Source of the DNA: Methylibium sp964616015
GTDB lineage: Bacteria; Pseudomonadota; Gammaproteobacteria; Burkholderiales; Burkholderiaceae_C
Direction of reading: 5' to 3'
NCBI GenBank assembly: GCA_964616015.1
Contig: CAZTTC010000050.1
Location: 1-16,809, forward strand
Length of the DNA stretch: 16,809 bases
The translations under genes were made by a program, and so were the position numbers. The stretch's first letter is position 1. Each line of letters opens with the position of its first letter. Under the pieces are notes generated by a model. The model saw nothing but the letters and a program-made list of their open reading frames with translations. It was not told the origin of the DNA and did no database searches. Positions 7,582 to 14,535 of this stretch are shown here, one piece after another.

Positions 7582-7587
7582 GTGCAA
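7560..7587 (-). promoter_or_regulatory. Putative sigma-70 promoter of the ArsR-rhodanese gene
   Basis: The -10 box TAGAAT matches 5 of 6 consensus bases; the -35 TTGCAC is weak (3 of 6); the spacer is 16 bp. The expected transcription start falls at about 7555-7552, that is, at or just before the chosen ATG, so the message may be leaderless. This agrees with the absence of a ribosome-binding site there. Confidence 0.5.
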
Positions 7588-7632
7588 TAAAGCCCATCGA
7601 GGACTTGCATCACCTGCCGCGAGGGAGCCTAC

Positions 7633-8496
7633 ATGGACATCGAAGCCTTCATCCTCGCCTATGAGCCAGCCCTGAGGCTGGCCTCGTTCATCGCGATATT
7701 CGCTGTCGTTGGATTGTGGGAACTCGCAGCGCCCCGGCGCGCGTTGACTGTGTCCAAGCGCATGCGCTGGTCGGCCAACCTCGGGCTGGTTGCGTTGAAC
7801 ACCGTGCTGTTGCGGCTGCTGTTTCCGCTGGCGGCGGTCGGCATGGCCGCCTTCGCCACCGCCAACGGCTGGGGGCTGCTGAATCACTTTTACGTTCCCT
7901 TCTGGCTGGCGGTGCCCCTGGCGGTGATCGCGATGGACCTCGTGATCTGGCTGCAGCATGTGATGGTGCATGCCGTGCCTGTGCTGTGGCGGCTGCACCA
8001 GGTGCACCATGCCGACCTCGACTACGACCTGACCACCGGTGCCCGCTTCCACCCGATTGAGATCGGCCTGTCGATGTTGATCAAGTTCGCCACCATCACC
8101 GTGCTCGGGCCGCCGGTGCTGGCAGTGGTGATCTTCGAGGCGCTGCTGAACGCGACCGCAATGTTCAACCACGGCAACATCCGGCTGCCCACGACCATGG
8201 ATCGTCTGCTGCGCTGGTTCGTCGTCACGCCCGACATGCACCGGGTCCACCACTCGGTGGAAGACGACGAGACGAACTCGAACTTCGGCTTCAACCTGCC
8301 CTGGTGGGACCGGCTGTTCGGTACCTACCGCGCTCAGCCGCGCGCCGGCCATGTGGAGATGACCATCGGCATCCACGGCCACCGCGATGTGCACGAAGTG
8401 GCGCGGCTGCCGGGCCTGCTGATGCTGCCCTTCCGCGGAGAGGTCGAAGGCTACGCGATCAACCGCCGGCACTGGCCCGAAGGCGGCGTGAGCTGA
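7633..8496 (+). CDS. Sterol desaturase/fatty acid hydroxylase family protein (second copy)
   Basis: A 287-residue integral-membrane di-iron oxygenase. Histidine clusters are textbook for the superfamily: HVMVH (H109, H113), HQVHH (H122, H125, H126), FNHGN (H180) and HRVHH (H203, H206, H207), with FNLPWWDRLFGTY following as in related proteins. Hydrophobic segments lie near residues 16-34, 50-77, 88-108 and 145-170. A GGGAG ribosome-binding site is 5 nt before the ATG. The protein differs from the first desaturase in the window in motif spacing and length, so the two are paralogous subfamilies rather than a recent duplication. It diverges from the ArsR-rhodanese repressor and probably shares its operator. 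The substrate is unknown. Confidence 0.93.
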   Translation: MDIEAFILAYEPALRLASFIAIFAVVGLWELAAPRRALTVSKRMRWSANLGLVALNTVLLRLLFPLAAVGMAAFATANGWGLLNHFYVPFWLAVPLAVIAMDLVIWLQHVMVHAVPVLWRLHQVHHADLDYDLTTGARFHPIEIGLSMLIKFATITVLGPPVLAVVIFEALLNATAMFNHGNIRLPTTMDRLLRWFVVTPDMHRVHHSVEDDETNSNFGFNLPWWDRLFGTYRAQPRAGHVEMTIGIHGHRDVHEVARLPGLLMLPFRGEVEGYAINRRHWPEGGVS

Positions 8497-8509
8497 CCCA
8501 TCGGGGGTC
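8495..8509. terminator. Small hairpin between convergent genes
   Basis: GACCC (8495-8499) and GGGTC (8505-8509) pair around a 5-nt loop, overlapping the desaturase stop codon. There is no T-run, so intrinsic termination is doubtful; this is simply the best stem in the 40-bp convergent gap. Confidence 0.25.
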
Positions 8510-8536
8510 GGTGCAGGCCTCACTGCCCACCGCGCG

Positions 8537-9562
8537 TCACCGATTGCGCTGTCCGAGTCTGCGAAGTGTCGCGGCCACCAGCGGCGCCACAGCCGATGGC
8601 GGGAACGGCGACACGCTGCTGACGTTGATTTCGCAGAGCACGTAGCGCTGCGCACCGTCGGCAAGCGCATCGCCCAGCATGAAGTCGCAGTCCCACAGCA
8701 GCGGCAGTTGTTCGTGAGCCAGGCCGACGCGCTCGCGCAGCAGCGTGATCCAGGTCGACTCCAGTTGCTGCTTCAAGTTTTGGAAGCCGGGCAGATCAGG
8801 GCCGTGGTACAGACGCGGCCCCGGCATGGGTACATCAGGGTGAAGCGCGTTCACGGCCTGCAGGCCGTAGCCTGTGACGCGGTCCTCCACCAGGTATGCG
8901 CGCACCATGCCTTCGGGCAGCCGCGCCTGCCAGGCCTGGTCGATCATGTGGCCGCCGCACACCGGCTCGAAGTAAGGCGCCAGCGTCGCCTTCAGCGCCG
9001 GCATGTCCATGCGCTGCGGCGTGCTGCCGCGCTGGGCGTGCTGCACGGCCAACCCGCCGTCGGCAGACGCTTCGACGCGCCAAACGCCGATACCACTGTG
9101 GCCGCGGTGCTGCTTGAGCACGCGCGCACCCTGCCGCAGCCGCTGCGGCAGTTCAGACTCCAGCTGCGCCAGGCTGTCGATGCGGTGAACGTCACTGCCG
9201 AACGGCAGGTCGCGGGTCTCGAACAGCACGTCCTTGGTGCCCAGGCGCAGGATCGCGTCAGGGTGCGCACTGACGAGCACACCCGCCTGCGCCACGTCGC
9301 GCAACAGCGCATCCAGCCGGTCGCGGCGGCGGCCATCCTCGATCGGGTTGCACCACACGAGCACGGCCTGCACGCGGCGCAGCTGCGCCGCCACCTCGTC
9401 GGCGAAGTCGTCGTGATAGAGCACCGGCTCGGCGCTCACGCCGGCGGCCGACAGCGCTTCGAACAAGGCCGCAAAGCGGCTCGCCGCAGGGTCTGCGCGG
9501 TCGCGAGCGGCCCGGTCGCCGGGATACATCAGGGCGACGCTGGCGGCGCGGGCACCGGTCAT
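8537..9562 (-). CDS. Cj0069-family ATP-grasp protein
   Basis: A 341-residue protein with an ATP-grasp fold. RVLKQHRGHSGIGVWRVE (near residue 144) supplies the nucleotide-binding Lys and glycine-rich loop, and the Mg-binding acidic set is visible near the C terminus: DCDFMLGD (D291, D293) and CEINVSSVSPF (E311, N313). I recognise the family known as Cj0069-like, whose substrate and reaction are not established; ATP-grasp enzymes usually join a carboxylate to an amine or thiol through an acyl phosphate. The ATG at 9562 overlaps the stop of the SOD-rhodanese gene (ATGA), making it the last gene of the chromate operon. An in-frame upstream start at 9772 would read through that gene and is unlikely. 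Confidence 0.82.
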   Translation of the reverse strand: MTGARAASVALMYPGDRAARDRADPAASRFAALFEALSAAGVSAEPVLYHDDFADEVAAQLRRVQAVLVWCNPIEDGRRRDRLDALLRDVAQAGVLVSAHPDAILRLGTKDVLFETRDLPFGSDVHRIDSLAQLESELPQRLRQGARVLKQHRGHSGIGVWRVEASADGGLAVQHAQRGSTPQRMDMPALKATLAPYFEPVCGGHMIDQAWQARLPEGMVRAYLVEDRVTGYGLQAVNALHPDVPMPGPRLYHGPDLPGFQNLKQQLESTWITLLRERVGLAHEQLPLLWDCDFMLGDALADGAQRYVLCEINVSSVSPFPPSAVAPLVAATLRRLGQRNR

Positions 9563-10479
9563 GACGCAGGGCTCCCGGGCTTGTCCACCAGGGGCCTGCC
9601 CGCAGCCTGCCATGCGTCGATGCCCCCGACCAGGTAGCGGGCCTTCAAACCCGCGGCCTGCAGCCGCAGGGCCGTGACGCGGCTCACTTCGTGCCCATAG
9701 ACGCAGTACACCAGCAGTTCGCGGTCTGCCGGCAGATCTGCGGCCCAGTTGGGCACATCGGCAGGGTCGCACCAGCGTGCGCCGGGGATCATCGTGCGCG
9801 CTTTCTCGAACACACCTGCGCGACGCACGTCGAACACCAGCGCGTCACCCACCTGGTCCTGGTTCGCGCCCAAGGGCTCGCCAGCCGCATGCACCGCCCG
9901 CTGGTACCGCCCATAGACTGAGGCCCAGTCGATGTTGCCCATGAAGGCATCCACATAGGCGCCCGCCGCCGCGCCGAAGTCCATGTGATAGGCATGTTCG
10001 TACATGTCGAGCGCCAGGATCGACACGCCGCCCGCCACCACGTGCGTGTGATCGGCCGCCCACTGGTTGACCAGCGTGCCCTCGCGCGGCTGGAACACCA
10101 GCAGCACCCAGCCCGAGCCGCCGCCCAGGGCCTTGCCCATGGCCATGAACTCTTCGCGCCAGCGTTCGACGCTGCCGAAGCTGGCTTCCAGCATCAGCTT
10201 CGCGGCCGGCTCCATCGTCACGCCGTCGCCGCCCAGGCTGGCGAAGTACAGCTCATGCAACAGCATCGAGTTCGTCGCGATCAACTCTTCGCGCTTCAAG
10301 CCGTTCAGCTGGAAGCCGGGCGCCGTGGCGAAAGGCATCGCCGCGAGGTCCTTGCGGATGGCGTTGAGCCGCTTCACCGCGCCTCCGTAGTTGTTCTGGT
10401 GGTGGCTGGTGATCAGTGCGGGCGACAGACGGTTCAGTGCGGCCGGGTCGAACGGCAGGTCTTGCAGGCGTGCAGTCAT
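9559..10479 (-). CDS. Fe/Mn superoxide dismutase-rhodanese fusion (ChrC/ChrE-like)
   Basis: A 306-residue, probably cytoplasmic fusion. Residues about 12-195 are an Fe/Mn superoxide dismutase: metal ligands H26, H75, D158 and H162 are kept (SHHQNNY, LLHELYF, DMYEHAYH), as is GSGWVLLV. Residues about 208-300 are a rhodanese domain with DALVFDVRR, the active Cys C259 in YCVYGHEVS and GGIDAWQAAGRPL. Known chromate operons contain a separate SOD (ChrC) and rhodanese-like protein (ChrE); here both are in one chain between chrA and the ATP-grasp gene. By alignment to E. coli SodB from memory, gateway residues H30 and Y34 and active-site Gln69 are replaced by N30, A34 and S71, so dismutase activity is open to doubt. 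An AGGAG ribosome-binding site is 5 nt before the ATG; the gene starts 10 nt after chrA. Confidence 0.88.
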   Translation of the reverse strand: MTARLQDLPFDPAALNRLSPALITSHHQNNYGGAVKRLNAIRKDLAAMPFATAPGFQLNGLKREELIATNSMLLHELYFASLGGDGVTMEPAAKLMLEASFGSVERWREEFMAMGKALGGGSGWVLLVFQPREGTLVNQWAADHTHVVAGGVSILALDMYEHAYHMDFGAAAGAYVDAFMGNIDWASVYGRYQRAVHAAGEPLGANQDQVGDALVFDVRRAGVFEKARTMIPGARWCDPADVPNWAADLPADRELLVYCVYGHEVSRVTALRLQAAGLKARYLVGGIDAWQAAGRPLVDKPGSPAS

Positions 10480-10489
10480 GGAAACTCCT

Positions 10490-11872
10490 TCAACGGATCA
10501 GGGGCAACAGCCAGGTCGACAACAGGCCGATGCCTGCGCAGGCACCGAGCAACGGAAGTACCCCGACCTTGAATCGGAACAGCGCCACCGCGGCGGCGAC
10601 GGCGATGACGGCCGAAAGTGCATCGAAGCGCCCGCCGAAGCCCTGGGGCCAGAGCACGTGGTACGCAAAGAACATCGCCAGGTTCAGGATCACCCCGACG
10701 ACGGCCGCCGTGATGGCCGACAGCGGCGCCGTGAAGCCCAGCTTGCCGTGCGTGGCCTCGACCACCGGCCCGCCCGCCAGGATGAACACGAAGGACGGCA
10801 GGAAGGTGAAGAAGGTGACCACCGCGGCGGCCACGGCGCCGCCGAGGAACAGCGCCTCAGGACCGAACACCTGCTTGAGCCAGCCGCCGACGAAACCGAC
10901 GAAGGCGACCACCATGATCAGCGGGCCGGGTGTCGTCTCGCCCAGGGCCAGGCCGTCGATCATCTGCGGGCCGCTGAGCCACTGGTGCGTTTCGACCGCA
11001 CCCTGGTACACGTAAGGCAGCACCGCGTAGGCACCGCCGAAGGTCAGCAAGGCGGCCTTGGTGAAGAACCAGCCCATCTGCGTGAGCGTGCCCTGCAGGC
11101 CATTGAGCGCCACCAGTGTCGCCATCGCCAGCACCCACAGCCCGAGTCCAAAGCCCAGCACCTTGGCCATGTGGCTGCGTGAGAAGCGGGCGTGCATGGG
11201 TGTCGGCGTGTCGTCGTCGATCAGCGCAGGCCCGTAGCTGGCCTTGGCGCTGCCATGCCCGCCGCCCAGCGCAAACACCTGCGGCCAGCGGCGTGCGCCG
11301 AAGTGGCCGATCAGCGCAGCCGCCAGCACGATGGCCGGGAACGGCGTGTCGAAAGCGAAGATCGCCACGAAGGACGCGGCAGCGATGGCCCACATCCAGC
11401 GGTTCTTCAGCGCCCGGGTGCCGATGCGGTGCGCCGCATGCAAAACAAGTGCGGTGACCGCAGGCTTGAGGCCGAAAAAGATGCCGGCCACCAACGGCAC
11501 ATCGCCGAAGCGCAGGTAGATCCACGACAGCGCGATCAGGATGAACAGCGACGGCAGCACGAACAGCGCGCCAGCCACGATGCCGCCCCAGGTGCGGTGC
11601 ATCAACCAGCCGATGTAGGTGGCGAGCTGCTGCGCCTCCGGACCAGGCAGCAGCATGCAGTAGTTGAGCGCGTGCAGGAACCGCTGCTCGCTGATCCAGC
11701 GCCGCCGCTCGACCAGCTCGCTGTGCATGATGGCGATCTGGCCTGCCGGGCCGCCAAAACTGATGAAGCCCAGCTTCAGCCAGAAGCGGAAGGCCTCGGC
11801 GAAGCTCACCGCAACCGGTGTGGCAGGGGCTGCGGCCGGACTTTCGGCAGGGTTCGTGGAAGCGTTGGTCAT
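10490..11872 (-). CDS. chrA: Chromate efflux transporter ChrA
   Basis: A 460-residue inner-membrane transporter of the CHR superfamily, long two-domain type, which expels chromate driven by the proton gradient. Both homologous halves are visible: the first has GFISFGGPAGQIAIMH (35-50) and LLPGPEAQQLATYIGWL; the second repeats the pattern as LLTFGGAYAVLPYVYQGAV and TTPGPLIMVVAFVGF. About 10-12 hydrophobic segments are seen, and a polar stretch near 215-235 (DDDTPTPMHARFSRSH) links the halves. The start overlaps the chrB stop by ATGA, so translation is coupled, and the SOD-rhodanese gene follows after 10 nt. The position behind an integrase suggests acquisition by transfer. Confidence 0.95.
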   Translation of the reverse strand: MTNASTNPAESPAAAPATPVAVSFAEAFRFWLKLGFISFGGPAGQIAIMHSELVERRRWISEQRFLHALNYCMLLPGPEAQQLATYIGWLMHRTWGGIVAGALFVLPSLFILIALSWIYLRFGDVPLVAGIFFGLKPAVTALVLHAAHRIGTRALKNRWMWAIAAASFVAIFAFDTPFPAIVLAAALIGHFGARRWPQVFALGGGHGSAKASYGPALIDDDTPTPMHARFSRSHMAKVLGFGLGLWVLAMATLVALNGLQGTLTQMGWFFTKAALLTFGGAYAVLPYVYQGAVETHQWLSGPQMIDGLALGETTPGPLIMVVAFVGFVGGWLKQVFGPEALFLGGAVAAAVVTFFTFLPSFVFILAGGPVVEATHGKLGFTAPLSAITAAVVGVILNLAMFFAYHVLWPQGFGGRFDALSAVIAVAAAVALFRFKVGVLPLLGACAGIGLLSTWLLPLIR

Positions 11873-12813
11873 GCCGACGCCCCCGGTGCTGCGTACAGCG
11901 CATCAAAGACGGTCGAAGCGGCCAGGGTCAGTTGGTCGTCGTTGCTGTGCACTTCGCGCAGGCCTGACAGCACGGCCTCCAGCCCCGCCGCTTCCGGCAC
12001 TGGTATGCCGCCGATGTCCAGGAAGTGCACGGCCCGCGCGATGCGCTGCAACCGGGAATCCGCATCCAGATCGAAACTGGCCGCAATCACTTCGAAGCTC
12101 ACCCGCGAGCCGACATGCGTGAATCGCGCGCCGTCGTAGTCGAAGCCCAGTGCGCCGCGGGGCGCGGGGGTCGCTCCTGCAGGATCGGCCAGCCAGACGA
12201 AGTGCGCCTCGTGATCGATGAAGCGGCGGATCAGCCATGCGCAGGCCAGCCGATCCACCCACGGCCGCGCCCGCGTCGCCCAGCGCTTGCCCTGGAACTT
12301 GCGCGGGTCCAGACGCGCAATCCCATGCGGTGCCTGCGCCACCGGCTCACCGCGCGAGAAGCGCGCATCGAGCGCCTGGCGCAGCGTGTCGAGTTCGGCC
12401 TGCGCCTGCTCCGCGGCAGCACCTGGGTAGTAGTCGATGTGCCGAAGGGTCTGCAGTGCCTCAGCAGTGCTGCGCCAGCGCCGCCGGGCCTCGGTCTCTT
12501 CCAGTGCGGGCAGCGCGGCGGCCAATGCCTGAGCGTCCTCGCGCCACTGGCTGTAGGCCCCGGTGCGGTCGAATAGCGAAACCACTTCGGCAAGCTGATC
12601 CTCGTCGCGCGTTGACAGCTCGAGCACGCTGGCCTGGCCGCCGTGAGCGCGGACCTCGGTCACCAGCGGATCAAACAAGGCCGTCTGGGCTTGGGGCAGG
12701 ACATAGACGCCATCACGCATCGAGCCACAGCCGAGCGCCTTCAGGGCTCGCCACACACGCAGGCGCACAGCGTTTGGCTGGGTGGGCAAGGTCAGGAAAA
12801 GCACACTCCACAT
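11869..12813 (-). CDS. chrB: Chromate-responsive regulator ChrB
   Basis: A 314-residue protein of the ChrB family, the chromate-sensing regulator of chrBA-type operons. Residues about 1-150 form the ChrB N-terminal domain (WSVLFLTLPTQPNAVRLRVW, then GVYVLPQ), which resembles a winged-helix DNA-binding fold. Residues about 175-305 form the ChrB C-terminal domain, with KRWATRARPWVDRLACAWLI, RRFIDHEAHFVW and HFLDIGGIPVPEAAGLEAVL as conserved blocks. Family members repress or activate their own operon in response to chromate. It is the first gene of the four-gene operon; an AT-rich promoter-like region and an inverted repeat overlap its start. No clear ribosome-binding site precedes the ATG. Confidence 0.93.
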   Translation of the reverse strand: MWSVLFLTLPTQPNAVRLRVWRALKALGCGSMRDGVYVLPQAQTALFDPLVTEVRAHGGQASVLELSTRDEDQLAEVVSLFDRTGAYSQWREDAQALAAALPALEETEARRRWRSTAEALQTLRHIDYYPGAAAEQAQAELDTLRQALDARFSRGEPVAQAPHGIARLDPRKFQGKRWATRARPWVDRLACAWLIRRFIDHEAHFVWLADPAGATPAPRGALGFDYDGARFTHVGSRVSFEVIAASFDLDADSRLQRIARAVHFLDIGGIPVPEAAGLEAVLSGLREVHSNDDQLTLAASTVFDALYAAPGASA

Positions 12814-12840
12814 GTGAGAAGCATACGCTACTTCATGTGG
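12808..12840. promoter_or_regulatory. Inverted repeat across the chrB start, possible ChrB operator
   Basis: CCACATG (12808-12814) and CATGTGG (12834-12840) are perfect 7-bp inverted arms separated by 19 bp, with a smaller GAAG (12818-12821)/CTTC (12831-12834) pair inside. The repeat covers the chrB start codon and its presumed leader. Directly upstream is the palindrome AATATATATT (12841-12850), which contains a -10-like TATATT on the minus strand. I found no convincing -35 at 16-18 bp; TTGATG (12866-12861) is 14 bp away. This is a good place for a self-regulating operator, but function is inferred. Confidence 0.5.
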
Positions 12841-12992
12841 AATATATATTTCTCAGCGTGCATCAACTGCTGCGCTGGCTCTGAGGCCCGGCAGATCGAC
12901 TCGCGCCAGGTGGAAGGCGATCGTTGGCGCCTGTTTCCGGAGGGTGCGCATGCGAAAGGGGCATGACGCGGCTGAAGAGCGCCCTCCTCGGC

Positions 12993-14399
12993 CTACAGAT
13001 TCATGCCTTCCGCGTCGTGCGCGGCCGCATCGATCTTCACCTTGCCGCTAACGATGGCCTCCCTGGCGGTCTCGCCTCGCATCCAGCAGTCCAGCATGTC
13101 CGCCCACGCTTGCATGAGAGCCCGACGCGGCCCGGACAAGCGCGCATGGTTGTAGGCCGCGGCCACCTGGTCCTTCTTCTGATGCGCGAGGCACGATTCA
13201 ACCAGGGCTTCCGGAAAGAGCGCGTCGTTGAGCCTTGACGAGAACGTCCGGCGCAGATCGTGGACGGAGACCGGTAGAAACGGCTCCTGGTCTGGCTTTC
13301 GATCCTCATTGATTCGGTCCACGGCAGCAGCGATCGTCCTGTTCAGCGTGGCCGGGCTCAGAGGCTCGGCCGAGTCATAGCGGCTCGGGTGAACGTACTT
13401 GCTCGACGGAAAGCAGGTTCTGAGCGTCGTCAGGATGTCGAGCGCCTGCTCCGCGAGGTAGACCGTGTGCGGCTTGCCCGCCTTCATCCGCTCGGCAGGG
13501 ATCGACCACTGCGCCCGTTCCCAGTCCACTTCCGACCAGGTGGCGCCGATGAACTCGCCTTTGCGAACACCCGTCAGCAGCATGAACCGGACAGACAATC
13601 GCAACGTCGGCGCGGTACCGGTCTGCTCAAGTCCATCCAGCAAAGCCTTAATCTCGTGGCGACTGAGATTGCGCTCGCGGGGAACGAAGGTTGCGTAGGC
13701 CTTGCGCGCGAGCGCTTCGGCCGGGTTGTCGACCTCTACGCCTTTGCCAGCAGCGAAGCGGTAGACCTGCAAGACCAGTTCCCTGGCGTGCACGGCCGGA
13801 CCGGGCCCTCGTTCAGTCTTCACGTGATCGAGCAACTCACCCAGCGCGACCGGCTTGATCTCGTCGAGGTTCAGCTTGCTGAACGGACCCGCCAGGATGC
13901 GGTTGTAGATCGAACGCCGCAAAGACAGTGTGCTGTCGGCCAGCCTCTCGGCTCCGCTCTTGACGTCTGACTTGAACTCGAAGTACCGCGTCGCCCATCG
14001 CCCGAAGCTCATGGCGTCGGCGATCTCGCTGCGCTGCTCGACCTTGGCCCGTGCCGGCGACCGCCCTGAGCTGACATCGACACGCGCCCGGGCCAGCAAA
14101 AGGCGCGCCTCCTCCAGCGTCACGTCCATGCCGTAGGCCAGATGTGATCGCTGGGCATGGCGCGCCACCGGCTCATGGCGACCGATGGTCAGGGTCTCGC
14201 GCCGGCCACCAAGCCGGTAGTCGTAGCGGAAGGACCTACTGCCGCTGGGCGCGATGACGACGTAGAGGCCATTGCCTCCGTCGCTGACCTTGTACGTACG
14301 CTCGCGGGGCGGCAGGTCGCGCAGCTTGGCGTCCGTCAAAACCTGTCGCGTCTTCGAGCTTGTTGGCCCGCCGCGAGCCCGATCTACCGAGGTGTCCAT
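12993..14399 (-). CDS. P4-type tyrosine recombinase/integrase
   Basis: A 468-residue integrase. The N-terminal part (about 20-115) is the DUF4102/integrase arm domain typical of P4-type enzymes (YKVSDGGNGLYVVIAPSGSR). The catalytic domain keeps all key residues: R279 (TGVRKGEF), the beta-turn Lys near 306 (RMKAGKPH), H380 and R383 (HDLRRTF), H406 (CLAHQ) and the nucleophile Y416 (AAYNHAR). It inserts and excises a mobile island at an attachment site. I chose the ATG at 14399 because GGAG lies 5 nt before it; an in-frame ATG at 14444 is inside an inverted repeat. It lies 226 bp from the guaA stop and reads away from it, as expected of an island integrated at guaA. The frame looks intact, so the enzyme may be active. 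Confidence 0.93.
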   Translation of the reverse strand: MDTSVDRARGGPTSSKTRQVLTDAKLRDLPPRERTYKVSDGGNGLYVVIAPSGSRSFRYDYRLGGRRETLTIGRHEPVARHAQRSHLAYGMDVTLEEARLLLARARVDVSSGRSPARAKVEQRSEIADAMSFGRWATRYFEFKSDVKSGAERLADSTLSLRRSIYNRILAGPFSKLNLDEIKPVALGELLDHVKTERGPGPAVHARELVLQVYRFAAGKGVEVDNPAEALARKAYATFVPRERNLSRHEIKALLDGLEQTGTAPTLRLSVRFMLLTGVRKGEFIGATWSEVDWERAQWSIPAERMKAGKPHTVYLAEQALDILTTLRTCFPSSKYVHPSRYDSAEPLSPATLNRTIAAAVDRINEDRKPDQEPFLPVSVHDLRRTFSSRLNDALFPEALVESCLAHQKKDQVAAAYNHARLSGPRRALMQAWADMLDCWMRGETAREAIVSGKVKIDAAAHDAEGMNL

Positions 14400-14433
14400 G
14401 AGATCTCCGATCCACTGCCTGTCGCAGGACCGG

Positions 14434-14510
14434 GATACCGTCATGGGGTCTGACGGTATCGCCGCAGGCCTGCAAGCGTAGGTGCTCGGATACCGTCAAA
14501 TCAACCGTCA
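14434..14510. repeat. GATACCGTCA repeat cluster upstream of the integrase
   Basis: GATACCGTCA occurs at 14434-14443, as its exact reverse complement at 14451-14460 (a 10-bp inverted repeat with a 7-bp spacer), and again directly at 14489-14498. A partial copy, ACCGTCA, is at 14504-14510. A 10-bp palindrome GCAGGCCTGC (14464-14473) lies between them. Their position just upstream of the integrase suggests sites for integrase arm binding, an excisionase or autoregulation. Confidence 0.65.
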
Positions 14511-14535
14511 GGACGCCTGGGATATCGCTGGATCG

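Noticed and set aside
4749..8496. The two desaturase genes as a recent tandem duplication
   Set aside because: Their lengths, histidine-motif spacing and flanking residues differ too much; only superfamily features are shared.
7378..8670. A long minus-strand frame opposite the second desaturase
   Set aside because: Low-complexity, His/Gln-rich antisense translation across a gene with clear histidine motifs on the + strand.
9563..9772. Upstream extension of the ATP-grasp gene to 9772
   Set aside because: It would read through the rhodanese part of the preceding gene in another frame; the ATGA overlap at 9559-9562 is the natural start.
14400..14510. A -35-like TTGACG at 14499-14494 as the integrase promoter
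   Set aside because: It lies inside a copy of the repeated motif, and no acceptable -10 box is found 15-19 bp downstream.
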